A stretch of 64,000 nt of DNA from Azorinus chamasolen (taxonomy: Eukaryota; Mollusca; Bivalvia; Cardiida; Solecurtidae): the NCBI GenBank assembly GCA_963576725.1, contig OY755243.1, positions 37,466,743 to 37,530,742 of the forward strand. The letters are read 5' to 3'. Positions 21,594 through 34,300 of the stretch are shown piece after piece. The notes beneath the pieces are model-generated. The model had not been told where the DNA came from. It did not search any database and saw only the letters and a program-made list of their open reading frames with translations. The position numbers and the translations under genes are program-made. How positions within the stretch are numbered: position 1 is the stretch's first letter; each line of letters starts with the position of its first letter.

Positions 21594-23058
21594 GAATTAC
21601 GGTCGTTTCGTCAAAATGTCAGTTCGTCAATATATAGTTTTGACGAAAGACGTTTCGTCAAAAAGGATATATTACCTGATATATATGAATAGTATTTCAA
21701 TAAATCTGTTAAATGTATATGTTATTTTGGTGGATTATTCTCGAACAACAAACAGATTTTTTGCATATGCGGAACTATCGAGTTTGGAAATGATAGGACA
21801 GCACTTAACTTGTAATATACAAATTATGAAGATGAATCTTGATACCGATTCGTTGATTAAAATGTTTAAAAGTTTTATCAAGTAAGATATGTAAAGCAAA
21901 TATTAATGACTCTATAAGTGTTGAAAAATTTACTCGTGTTAGTCTAATTGCTTTTTCACACCTACAAACCAATTAGCGACACGGGTTCAGCGGCACAAAC
22001 TTTTATCAACACTTTAATTTGTGTAATCCCCCTTCCTAATCAATCAGCACCGCTAGTGAAACTGGTGCATGGTCACTTTAATGTGCCCTTTTCGGATTAT
22101 GCAGAAAACTGACAAATGCCATCTCTTGCATGTATAATCACACTTCAAAAAGGTATTGTGCCCGTAGTGTGCATATTTTTAGTAAACAGTACTGTCGCAT
22201 TCTTCATAAATTAATTAATTCTGAGTTAAATAATCACTAAAAACCATTCGATTCTGATCCAGATCTGATATAGACCCACACTATTTGAACTGGTAATCAC
22301 GGATTTGACCGTAGCGTGCATAAAGTATACGGTACTGTCGCATTCTTCACTATTTCTGAGTGAATTAATCACTACAAAGCATACAGTTCTGATTCAGATC
22401 TCATCTAGACCCAAACTATTTGAAACAGTAATCACGAATTGGCCCATAGTGTGCATAAAGTATGCGATACTTTCGCATTCTTCACTATTTCTGAGCAAAG
22501 GTGTCCGATGCATGCTTGGACTCACCCACGGAACCTCCCCCCCCCCCCCCCCCCCAAAAAAAAAAAAGAAAAAAAGAAAGAAAATGTGATTGTAGTATGT
22601 AAAACTAGCCTAAAACTATCTATTTGAACCTTTAACCACTCAGAAAAACACGATCCGGAAAAAAATTCCTGTCGGGTCTATATGTACATATATAGACCCA
22701 AAAGAATTTTGTTTTTCGGAGTGGTTTAAGGTTCAAATAGATAGTTTTAGGCTAGTTTACATACTGCGATCACTTTTTTTTTTTTTTTTGGGGGGGGGGG
22801 GTTCCATTGGTGAGTCCAAGCATGCGTCGGGCACCTTTGTTTCTGAGCAAAGCATACAGTTCTGATACAGATCTCATCTAGATCCAAACTAAGGTTAATA
22901 GATCTAATCATAGAGGTCATTTCGTCAAACTGCGAGTTCGTCAAAAAGGGGATATATAAATCAATTCGCTATATAATCCTTTTTGACGAAACGACAACCC
23001 CTTTTGTACTGTATAAACTTTTTGACGAACTGGCAGTTTGACGAAACGACCGTCACCC
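21594..23058. mobile_element. Long-TIR element with TTTCGTCAAA ends, 8-bp TSD
   Basis: TTGCAAGG is repeated at 21586-21593 and 23059-23066. The ends share ACGGTCGTTTCGTCAAA and further TCAGTTCGTCAA / TTGACGAACTGGCAG blocks, a TIR of about 90 bp with repeated TTCGTCAA words. The interior holds three diverged repeats of GCATAAAGTATACGG-type text and a large palindrome. Mutator-, Merlin- and hAT-type are all possible. Confidence 0.75.
22490..22865. repeat. ~350-bp palindrome inside the TTTCGTCAAA element
   Basis: Arms run from about 22500-22680 and 22690-22860, meeting at GTCTATATGTACATATATAGAC. Matching landmarks are GCATGCTTGGACTCACC, a C-run next to an A-run (22540-22580) against a T-run next to a G-run (22773-22801), and AACTATCTATTTGAACCTT. 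Confidence 0.8.
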
Positions 23059-23167
23059 TTGCAAGGAGTATATGCCTGGCTCCTAAACTAAAAGGTTAAG
23101 AGGGAGGGGAGTGCAGTGATCGGCCTATGTAAGGCATCTCCAACAGCATTGCTGTTGGGTTAACCCT

Positions 23168-23275
23168 TTAGCGACATGGTTAGAGTGTCGGACTAGTAGT
23201 CCAGAGGTCCGGGGTTAGAATCCTTGTCGAGGCCAGTAACTTTTCCTCCCTTAGAATTACTTCAGAAATCTGGGT
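23168..23275 (+). mobile_element. tRNA-derived SINE copy 2
   Basis: Near-identical to 21431-21525 with a fuller box B-like region (GGTCCGGGGTTAGAATCC) and the same CAGTAACTTTTCCTCCCTTA tail. Confidence 0.65.
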
Positions 23276-23299
23276 GAAAGTGCAAGGGGGGAGGGCCAC

Positions 23300-24190
23300 C
23301 GTCTGGATGGGCTAATGTCCTAGAACCTTAAAAAGCTAAGTAAAAAGACATCAATCGCAAAACGCTTACGCTCAATGGTTTAACTTTGCCATATGTTTTA
23401 TTGTTTCAATTCCAGGCATTTGGCACCAAACTTTGGCAAAAAATTGGCTGTCCACAACCCGTTCTGCTAAATGTGAATATCAATAGAATTGCGATAGGGT
23501 CAAAAGATATTACGTGAGCTGTCATAGACAAAACACGCCAAAGGCATCAAATTCCATGCACATTTCGTGTGAATAAAGTGCATTTTCTACAGTAAGTTAC
23601 CTTCTTTTCCCATGAGAATAGAAAAATCTCCCGATGTTTTCTCTAATTTGGCGCTATATTCTCAAACTTGATCTGATTGGTTAAAATTTGGAAGTTACCC
23701 GGTGAAAGGGTAAAAATACGACGCATCGTGAGAGTTACAAAATAGAAAGAAAAAACGATTCAGGGGTGGTAACTGCAAAATCTTGCACGTAAAATGGTGG
23801 TATGGAATATAATGTTCATCAAATATTTGCGGATATGTATGCATATATGATAGACAAGTGACGAAAAGAGAAATATATTTTCACAATGACCATGAAATAT
23901 TTAAGCAATCATGGCAAATTCCCAATACGCGTGAATTAGAAAATATTAATTAGCATTCGGACACTTCCCATGTCCTAAGTGTCAGGAACTTCTGTAAATG
24001 ACTTCTTATATCTTGACTCATTAATTGATTGTTTAGTTTTTCGGCATTTTTTTGGCGTAAAAGCCAGCTCGTCTGACAAGGTAGTAAATGTAGTATTATT
24101 AATTTAGATACTATATATACACCTACTGAGCTACTTTGATTTTGGATTGTTGTAAGAGAGCAGCTATCACAAAGCTAGCATTCATTCTTC
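23300..24190. other. Intergenic DNA upstream of CZIB
   Basis: No clear repeat or gene. It may include the CZIB promoter and a non-coding or MG-coding first exon, but I cannot point to it. Confidence 0.4.
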
Positions 24191-24420
24191 ACTAAACCCT
24201 TTACCTAATGAATAACCATGTAAGAAATAATGACATTATGCATATTAATTAGATAGAAGTTTTATAATGTTACATGAACACAGGAATATGACTACTATTA
24301 TTCCTGTAGTCCATGAATATTCAGGCAAGAAATGATATCAGGCATATTGATAAACTGAAATTTTATAATGACACGTAGCCGGGTAGAGGTTGTGATGAAA
24401 CAGTTGATAGGCTTTAGACT

Positions 24421-24497
24421 GTGGCTTGATAGCTCAGTCAGTAGAGTGTTGGCACTGTAAGCCAAAGATCCTGGGTTCAAGTCCCAGTTGAATCACA
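24421..24497 (+). tRNA. tRNA-Thr(TGT)-like sequence, probably a repeat-borne copy
   Basis: D arm TAGCTCAGTCAGTAGAGT, anticodon stem TTGGC/GCCAA around loop ACTGTAA (anticodon TGT), T arm CTGGGTTCAAGTCCCAG. The acceptor arms GTGGCTT/GAATCAC pair with one mismatch and wobbles. It sits in a repeated unit inside a MITE, so it may be a pseudogene or SINE head. Confidence 0.55.
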
Positions 24498-24685
24498 ACT
24501 TTTTCACCATGTTACATTTGATGCCCATTGCAAATAACCCCCAGTCTGATTTATATGAAAAAGATTTGTAATAGTAAAGAAACTCATGGAGTGTTCTTTG
24601 AGTAAGAATTCGGGTGAATTCTAGTGTAGAGGGTGTGTGTGTGTAGCCGGGTAGAGATTGTGGTGAAACAGTGGATAGGCTTTAG

Positions 24686-24771
24686 GCTGTGTAGCTTGAT
24701 AGCTAGCTCAATTGGTAGAGTGTTGGCATGGTAAGCCAAAGGCCCTGATTTCAAGTCCCAGTCAAGTCACA
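24686..24771 (+). pseudogene. tRNA-Thr(GGT)-like pseudogene
   Basis: Same unit as the previous copy; loop ATGGTAA gives GGT. A 4-bp duplication in the D arm (TAGCTAGCTC) and the changed T loop (GATTTCAAGTCC) make it unlikely to fold normally. Confidence 0.55.
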
Positions 24772-24936
24772 ACTTTTTTCACCTTGTTACATGACACTAT
24801 GAACAAAAGAATTGTTTATAGTATGACAGAAACTGTAGAATCAGATTTATATTATACCTTAATCAAACAGACCCTGATCAGATGGTTCCTACAGGTCTCC
24901 TCTATTTGCAAAGGTTTATATAGATGGAGTAAAGGG

Positions 24937-25135
24937 TTAATTAGATGATGTTTTATAATGCTGTACGAACACAGGAAACTTTGGCCATGACAGAAACAAC
25001 TTAAAATCAGATCTAGATTATTCCATATAGCAAACAGGGCAGACCCAGTTAAGACAGCTTCTTTACGAGCCTTCTAACCTCGGTCTTAACTTTGTTTGTG
25101 AAAGTGTCAAAAGGCATATCTATGAAGTAAAGGGT
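24937..25135 (+). mobile_element. Family A MITE, left-truncated, sharing a TTAA with its neighbour
   Basis: It begins at the TTAA that ends the previous element, has GCAAACAGGGCAGACCCAGT and ends GAAGTAAAGGGTTA. Confidence 0.6.
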
Positions 25136-25306
25136 TATAATAATAAGACTAAGCAGTAAATGCTTAAACTTCACTCCATAATGTAAATTGTAATTGACAC
25201 GTTTGTCAATAAAAATCTTTTTTAGACCCTTTAATTACATATGTAGTTTAACTTTTGCATGTTGCATAGCAATAATCCATAATGGGGAATGTTTGGAATT
25301 TTGCAG

Positions 25307-25390
25307 AAAGTAGGCTTGCAGTTCAAGGCCAATTTGGAAAATCTGACAAATCTGCGCCCAGTGGGAGAGGACTTTCGGTGGTATGTCCGG
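25307..25390 (+). CDS. CZIB: CZIB exon 2 (residues 3-30), first exon visible
   Basis: It encodes [20 protein letters not shown] followed by EDFRWYVR; donor GTAAGG. I place the border at the acceptor ATTTTGCAG because human CZIB starts MGK directly before this block. An ATG at 25289 is in frame, just after an in-frame TAA, and would give MFGILQ in front if there were no upstream exon. No convincing ATGGG-type mini-exon was found in 19330-25280. Confidence 0.85.
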
Positions 25391-28300
25391 GTAAGGTTGT
25401 TGAGGTGTATATTTTCTCATTCTTTGCTCTAAAACTTTACTTAGTTGCAATATTCATTATGCATTTGTAAACAGATCGAGCTGACATAGCTGCTGTAAAA
25501 AAATCAACATATGCACTATTTGTTTATGAAGTTATAACAGACCTGACTCTACATGCAGTTTCTACCAATACCAAAAAGTCCTTTGTGCATAAAATTATGT
25601 CATTATAAAAATTAATTCAATAAATATTCATGGTGCCATTATTTCTTACATGAATATTCAGCAGGGAAATGGTCAAGAAAATTTTTCATGAATATTCATG
25701 TGAGAAATAATGACATCAGAAATATTAATTAGACTCATTATATGTCCAGAGGTAACTTCGGTCGTATTATGGTATGGCACTTGTCCGTCCGTCCGTTAGC
25801 CACATCTTTGTCCGCTCAATGACTTGACAACTATTAACTATTACGTGTGCTGTCGTCATATTTAGCAGGAAGGTTGGTCATGGCTAGTAGATGACCCCTA
25901 TTGATTTTGAGGTCAGTTGGTCAAAGGTCAAGGTCACAGTGACCTTCAACTAAAAAATCTTGTACATTTTTGTCTGCTCAATAACTTGACAACTATTAGG
26001 TGTGCTGTCTTCATATTTAGTATGAAGGTTGGTTATGGCTAGTAGATGACCCCTATTGATTTTTAGGTCAGAGGGTCAAAGGTCAATGTCACAGTGACCT
26101 TCTACTCAAAAATCTTGTACATCTTTGTTTGCTCAATAACTTGACAACTATTAGGTGGGCTGTCTTCATATTTAGTAGGAAGGTTCAACATGGCTAGTAG
26201 ATGACCCCTAATAATTTTGAGGTCAGTCTGTCAAAGGTCAAGGTCACAGTGACCTTCAACTCAAACATTTTGTCCGCTCAATAACTTGATAAGTATAAGG
26301 TGTGCTGTCTTCATACCTAGTAGAAAGGTTGATCATGACAAGTAGATGACTCCTAATGATTTTGAGGTCAGTCAGTCAAAGGTCAAGGTCACAGTGACCT
26401 TCAACTCAAAAATATTGTCAGCTCAATAACTTGATAAATATAAGATGTGCTTTCTTCATACTTAGTAGTAAGGTTTGTCATGGCTAGTAGATGACCCTAT
26501 TGATTTTGAGGTCAGTCGGTTAAAGGTCAAGGTCACAGTGACTTTCAACTCAAAAATCTTGTCCCCTCAATAACTTGATAGGTATTAGGTGTGCTGTCTT
26601 CATACCAAGTGGAAAGATTGATCATGACAAGTAGATGACTCCTAATGATGTTCAGGTCAGTCAGTCAAAGGTCAAGGTCACAGTGACCTTCAATAAAAAA
26701 AATGTGTCCGCTCAATATCTTGATAAGTATTAGGTGTGCTGTCTTCCATATTTTGTAGGGAGGTTTGTCATGGCAAGTAGATGACCCCTATTGATTTTGA
26801 GGTCATTTAGTCAAAGGTCAAGGTCACAGTGATCTTCAACTCAAAAATCTTGTCTACACAATAACTTGATAACTATTGGGTGTGCTGTCTTCATACTTAG
26901 TTGTGAGGTAGGTCATGGCAAGTAGATGACCTCTAATGATTTTAATGTCAGTCGGTCAAAGGTCAATGTCACAGTGACCTTCACTCAAAAAAACATGTCC
27001 TTGGTCAGAGGAATGTTTGGCCATGAAACTGTAGAATCATACTCTATATTATTTTATATTATATAAGCAAACAGAGCAGATCCTGATCAGATGGTTCCTA
27101 TAGGAGCAATCTGATATGGGTCTACTCTTATTTACACTGGTCAGTGGTGTAAAAAGGCGAATTTATGGAGTAAAGGGTTAATGATGTTACAGCTAGTAAA
27201 GATATTAATATTATGAGATAATATTCTACACTAGACTTACCCTTACATGCAATAAAATATGATTAAACTTAAGAAAACCCCAAAAGAACTTTGGTTGAAT
27301 CATCCTGGCATAATGGCATTGCAAACAGTATAGACTCAGATCAGAAGGCTTGTAGAAGAGTTTTTAGATCAGGGTCTTCACAGCTGCTTTTCAAATTGCT
27401 TTTATCTGAATGGACTCTATAGTGAAGCACTAATGATTCATTCCATTTTAATAGTTTATCATTCAAAGGGTTTGAATTTCACGACAGATATCATGCACTG
27501 ACTAAGTGATTCCTAGTCATTTTATAGTCACTTTCTTACAATATAGAGAGTACATGGTTTGAGCAATTTTCTACTAAAACCATTGAAATTGTTTTGCATG
27601 TAACAGGATCTTGACAATCATTTTTCTCTTCCTAAGCATGGCCTAAATGACACTTTCAAACAGCTTGGATACAAGTGAGATGTCTAGGTAATTTGGCATC
27701 TCCTCAGGATCCAAGCTATTTGACACTTCAGACTTGGTCAATAGATTCAGAAAAACCCCAGTTGAATTTAAGCAGAAACTATTTTCTTTTTCAGTTGAAA
27801 TGCCATAACTGTGGAGAGCAAACAAAAGAGTTCCAGTATCTAACACTAACAGTAAGTGTACTAGTCAGGGGTCATTTAACCCTTTACTGACGAGTCTGTA
27901 TATATATACAGTAAAACCTCTCTATAACGGCCACTAAATTGTGTTAATTAGTTGGTATTTAGGACAGGTGACTGCTTAAAGCAAGGTGAAAATAAAACAG
28001 AACGCTCCAATGGGAGCATTCTGTTTTACTTTCACCTTGCTTTAAGCAGCCACCTGCCTTTAACACAAATTATTGGATGTAATTTAGTAGCAGTTATAGA
28101 AACGTTTTATTGTACACACATTTTATGCCTTTGCAAACAGAGCAGACCCAGATAAGTGTTTTATTAACTCTTTGCATGCTATGTAACTTTATCACCTGCT
28201 GTATTATTGTCTGCAACGTTTTCATAACAGTAATGTTATTTTTTCATAAATACTTGAATTGCTCTGATCTAATATTTCGACCACTAAGGGCCCTTTTCAA

Positions 28301-31300
28301 AGATTATCATGTCAAAATACACGTCACAATCTTGTTACATGCATTCAGCCATAAAATCATAGAGAATAATAGTTATTTTTCCTTTGGAATTTTGAACCTA
28401 AGTAACAAACTGTTTGCATTGGTCATAAATGGTGGGAGAATCTGCAGGTAGCATGCAAAGTGTTAAATATTTAACCCTCATCTATGAACTGAGGTATTTG
28501 TCTTGCCCCTTTACCTGATAGAGATTTTGCAAGTACTGTAGAACCAAATCAGACTGCTCCTGTAGGAGCCGTCTGATCAGCATTAGGCATTGCTGAATTA
28601 TCTTGCCTTGAACTTGGATGTTTTTTTGTCATATTGGTACGGAACATGGATAGTTGGTGTCACAAGCTCCCTTCTCATGTTGAAAGTTATTGAAATTGAT
28701 ACTTGCCATACTCAAAAGTCACAACTTGTAGAGTTGCAAGACATTTTTAATATGTTTATCAACAGGCATTGCAGAATGATCTCCCCTTGAACTTTGATTT
28801 TTTGTCGTTTGGGTAATATGGGTAGTTGGTGTCGCAAAGTCCTCTTTCAATTTGAAAATTATTAAATTTATATTTGGTATGCATAATAACTATGAATAGT
28901 AGATGTACAAAAATATTTTTCATGGGTTTAGCACCACATATTGTAGAGTAACCTCCCTTTTAACTTTGAGTATTTTTGTCATTTGGGCCTGTAATATGGG
29001 TATTTTTGTCATTTGGGCCTGTAGTATGGGTATTTTTGTCATTTGGGCCTGTAATATGGGTATTTTTGTCATTTGGGCCTGTAGTATGGGTATTTTTGCC
29101 ATTTGGGCCTGTAATATGAGTATTTTTGTCATTTGGGCCTGTAATATGGGTATTTTTGTCATTTGGGCCTGTAATATGGGGATTTTTGTCATTTGGGCCT
29201 GTAATATGGGTATTTTTGTCATTTGGGCCTGTAATATGGGGATTTTTGCCATTTGGGCCTGTAATATGGGTATTTTTGTCATTTGGGCCTGTAGTATGGG
29301 TATTTTTGTCATTTGGGCCTGTAATATGAGTATTTTTGTCATTTGGGCCTGTAATATGGGGATTTTTGTCATTTGGGCCTGTAATATGGGTATTTTTGTC
29401 ATTTGGGCCTGTAATATGGGGATTTTTGTCATTTGGGCCTGTAATATGGGTATTTTTGCCATTTGGGCCTGTAATATGAGTATTTTTGTCATTTGGGCCT
29501 GTAATATGAGTATTTTTGTCATTTGGGCCTGTAATATGAGTATTTTTGCCATTTGGGCCTGTAATATGGGTATTTTTGTCATTTGGGCCTGTAATATGGG
29601 TATTTTTGCCATTTGGGCCTGTGATATGGGTATTTTTGCCATTTGGGCCTGTAATATGGGTTGTTAATGTCGCAAACTTCTCCTTCAATTTGAAAGGTGT
29701 TAAATCTATATTTGGTATACATAATAACCGTGAATAGTGGATATGCAAACACAGTTTTCATGTGTTTATTTCCAGGCCTTGCAGAATTATCTCCCATTGA
29801 ACTTCTGATAGTTTTTTTGTCATTAGGGTCTTTAACATGGGTAGTTGGTGTCACAACAGATTTCAATGAAAGTTTATATACATGGCCCGTATTATGTGTA
29901 TTTATGCATTACATAATTTTGTTTGCCTATCTCCAGGTTATATAGAGTTATCTGTCCATGAAATTAGATGTACATGTAATTATTTACTGTTGTATCCGGG
30001 TAACTGTGAAGTTGTTGTACAATGTCAAACTACTTCTATAGATTTCAGATTTCTATGAAAGTTTACATGTACACTTTGAAGTGTTGATGTGCATAACACA
30101 CTTCTTTTCAGTTTCTAGTAATTCATACAGGAGTTACCTGCCCCTGGCCTTGTACCATATATGTTGCTAGCCAATAGGGTTTGTTGAGTCACCTTCTTCT
30201 ACATGATTTAATGAAAGTTGATACACTATGTGGACTTGTGAAGTGGAGTAAAAGGTTAACCCTTTCCCTGTTCTATGTTTATTCCAAATTTCAGTACCTA
30301 CTGAATATTCATCAACAAAATTGTTATAATTAAATATGGAGGGTAGAACATTGTAGCCATTTTAGAAACTTAAAAAAACAGATCTTTCAAATTCCACTAG
30401 CAAACATAGCAGACCCTGTTCAGATGGCTCCTATAGGAGCCATCTGATCTGGGTCTACTCTGTTTGCAAATGCGTGAAAACAGGTTTATATGAAAGTGTT
30501 ATTGGACTTGTTACATATGACAATGAAATATCAATCAGCAATCAAAAGGGGTAAGCTGTTGGGGGCTTATATCGCTTGCTTATTACCTGCAGGAAAATGT
30601 CCCACTAAAGGGAGGCAGGGGCCATGCCAGCATGGTGATGAAGTGCAAATTGTGCAGCAGGGACAACTCCATTGGTGCGTACATTCATGAAACTACAGTA
30701 GAACCCCTCTAATGCGACCACTTAATGAATAAACAGCATGGGCATGAGCGTGGGCTTGCTCGTGAACGTGGCCAAGGTTAAAGCTTTTTGGACGGGTTAT
30801 ATTAAAGCTTACTATTTGTACTAGGATGCTGAAATTTTGTTTGGAAGTTCATTTGGGGTCAAATATTGCTTTTATGAAGTTAAACATTAAAACTATTTTT
30901 CAGTTTTATCAATTTTTGACATGTTTTGGACTTTAATAGTTCTTTTGGCCACAAATCACCAGGTTAAAGTTTTTTGGATGGGTTGTTTTTAAAACTTAAT
31001 AATTGTGCTAGGATGCTGAAATTTTGTATGGAGGTTCATTTTGGGTCACATACATGTAGTTAAACATTAAAAAGGTTTTTTAAATTTATTCAATTTTTGA
31101 CATGTTTTGGACTTAGTTTTTTATGCCAGGTTAAAGTTTTTGAGACGGGTTGGTATAAAGCTGTAATATTTGTTCTATGATGCTGAAATTTGGTGAGAAG
31201 GTTTATATTATCGAGACCTTTCCGACCATGCCAACATTTTTGTCCTTCTGACCTTGACCTTTGACCTACTTTAGAAATATTATTTAAATGCCTATATTAT

Positions 31301-34300
31301 TGGAATCAATAGGCCTAAGGCTTCCATGCTTGGTATGGCCATGCCAACATTTTTGCCCTTTTGACCTTGACCTCTGAACTACTTTTGCAAAAATCCTTAA
31401 ATGCATATAACATTTGAACCAATGAACTTAGAGCTTCCATACCTAGTATGCAACTTGCTTGTGTTAAGACTTTTCCAACAATATCATTGTTTGCCCTTCT
31501 GACCTTGACCTTTGACCTACTTTGCAAAAATCTTTAAATGCCTATATTATTGGAACCAATAGGCTTAGGACTTCCATACTTGGTGTGACGATGCCAATAT
31601 TTTTGCCCTCCTGACCTTGACCTACTTATGCAAAAATCTATAAAGGCCAATTACATTTGAACCAATGGGCCAAAGGCTTCCATATTTGGTTTGCAACTTT
31701 CTTGTGTTAAGACCTTTCCAACAATATCACTGTTTTTGTCCATGTTACTTTGACCATTGACCTACTTTTGCAAAATTCTTTAAATGCCTATAAGATTTGA
31801 ACCAGAAGGCCAAGGGCTTCCATACTTGGTATGCATTTTTCTGGTATTAAGACTTTTCCAACCATATCATTGTTTTTACAATGTGACCTTGACCTTTGAC
31901 CTACTTTTTGCAAAAGTCTTTAAATGCCTATAGCATTGCAACCAATAGGCCTAGGACTTCAGTACTTGGTATTAGGACTATCACGGTTACTCGGTTAATC
32001 GTTGACGGTTCGGTTCGTTGTTCTAATCGGTTCAAACTTTCACTAACCATGAACCGCCTGTAATAATTTGGGATAGTAAATTACGCTAAAAATATTATTT
32101 TATACTGTCATATATCAGTTTGTTTCCTTTTGACATCCTATGATGGAGAGAAAAGCGCAGGTATCTGACTATTCGAGGCTGTAAACCATATACATATTAT
32201 CTTCTGTAAACATTTCTTATTTCATGTAACTCACGTCGAGCTACATTATCACTTTTACATGCTAATTGTAATTTTAAAAAAACAGTCTCTAGTTCTCAAA
32301 TCTAATTGAAAGGTAACACAGTCTTCCACTTGCCTAACGATGGTTTACCATGTAAACTTGTCTACCAATAAACCAATGTTTGTTCGTTCTCAATTTTATC
32401 CAGTTTTCCTCATCTCTGTGTAGTGTGTACTATTACTTTTACAAGCATTACGGTAAAGTGGAAGGGCATTCGAACCTGCACTTTTAGTCAGTACACATTC
32501 ATAACGGAAGTTGATAATTTTACAGTAGACCAGTCTAGCGGAAGTTGAAACTCGAAAGGTAAACACGATTCTTACTTTCGCTTTCGTCATAAATCTACCA
32601 GATTGAAATGAATGGTTACATGATTTCGGTCAACAAATGAATCAAGCAGGATGTCAACAGGTTTTTCAAGTCTTATATTGGCCCAAATAGGCTTAAATTT
32701 CCGAATATATAGCGCGCCATGCTTTATCCTATATACAGTCTTACACGGATGATAAACATGGCGGTTAACCGGTTACGGTTCGGTTTGCCATTCCCGATTA
32801 ACCAGTTCAAGAATTGTCTAACCGTGACAGCCCTACTTGGTATGACCATGCCAATATGTTTGCCTTTCTGACCTTGACATGTGACCTACTTTTGAAAAAG
32901 TCTTTAAAAATGCATATACTTCCATACCTGGTATCTTTTCTGTCTGAATACTTTTTCAAACATACCAATATTTTTTACCATGTGACCTTGACCTTTGACC
33001 TACTTTTGCAAAAATCTTTAAGTGCCTATAACATTGGAACCAATAGACCTAGGGCTTCCATACTTGGCATGACCTTGCCCTTCTGACATTGACCTTAACC
33101 TTTGACCTTCTTTTGCAAAAGTCTTTAAATGCATATAACATTTGAACCAATAGGCCTAGGGCTTCCATACTTGGTATGTATCTTTCCTGTCTTAAGACTT
33201 TCCAACCATACCAATGTTTTTTACGGTGTGACCTTGACTTTGACCTTTGACCTACTTTTGCAAAAATCTTTAACTGCCAATAATATAGGATGTGATTGGC
33301 ATAGGGCATCTATACTTGGTATGACCATGCCAACATTTTTGCCCTTCTGACCTTCACCTTTGACCTACTTTAACTGCCAATTACATTGGAACCAATAGAC
33401 TTAGGGCTTCCATATTTGGTATGTATCTTTCTTGTTTAATAAATTGTAGAAAATTGGTATTTGGCTGCATTTTGGTTCTGATAATGATGTAGTTAGGTTT
33501 AAATTGAAAATTGAATGATGTTTTTTGTGTTTAATATGACATATTTTAGACTTAACTTTTAAACAGGCGAGCATCAGGTGGCTTTGACACCATTTCTGGT
33601 TTATAACTCTAAGCCATTCCCTCCTACTGACGCCTTTTAATGCCTTTGTAAAAGTCATTTTATTGAAACCATTGTGATCAATAGAGCATTTGCTCCTATG
33701 GAGTAAATGCTCTATTTACCACACTGATTTCAACAGTGTACAATTAAAATAAATACTCCTTTTCAGTAGATTTATTCAAAGAGGTTTCTAAAAATCATAA
33801 AGGAGGGAATGGGTTAACCCTTCCCCAAGAATATTCATGTAAGAAAAAATGACTTTATGCATTTTATTTAGCTGTTTTTTTACAATACTATTACAAACAA
33901 GGGGACTTTCTGCCATTGCAAAAACTGTAAAATCAGATCTATATAGCTCCATAAGCAAACAGAACAGACTCTGATAAGATGGCTCCTACAGGAGCCAACT
34001 GATCTGGGTCTTCTCTGTTTGCAAAGACTTCAAGAGGCTTGTCTGTGAAGAAAAGGGTTATCACTCGCATGTGATTGTATCCTTGTTCCCACGATGCCAA
34101 AATGTATGTTATTATGCCCCCCAAACGGCGGACATATAGTAATCGAATTGTCTGTCCTTCAGTCTGTCCGTCCGTCCATTCGTCTGTCCTTCAATCCATC
34201 CCAAATTTCATGTCCCTTCTATAGGTTTTTTTTTTATCTGTGAATGGATTTCAAAATAACCTGGCACAAATGTTCACCACACAAAGACGATGTGTCACGT

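Larger units (their letters stand above)
24192..24940 (+). mobile_element. Family A MITE carrying two tRNA-like units
   Basis: The left part (AACCCTTTACCTAATGAATA ... TTTATAATG) and right part (ATCAAACAGACCCTGATCAG ... GAGTAAAGGGTTAA) belong to one MITE. Between them (about 24370-24785) lie two copies of a ~150-bp unit starting GTAGCCGGGTAGAG and ending TCACAACTTTTTTCACC. Confidence 0.7.

Noticed and set aside
24421..24497. Bona fide nuclear tRNA-Thr gene.
   Set aside because: Kept only as tRNA-like: the unit is duplicated with its flanks inside a MITE and the acceptor stem has a mismatch.
28971..29658. CRISPR-like regular 30-bp repeats.
   Set aside because: The repeats are contiguous with no spacers, in a eukaryotic intron.
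28903..29748. Long open frames (240-262 codons) on both strands.
   Set aside because: They are the 30-bp minisatellite read in frame; the unit length is divisible by 3 and the protein is a ten-residue repeat with no start context or splice signals.
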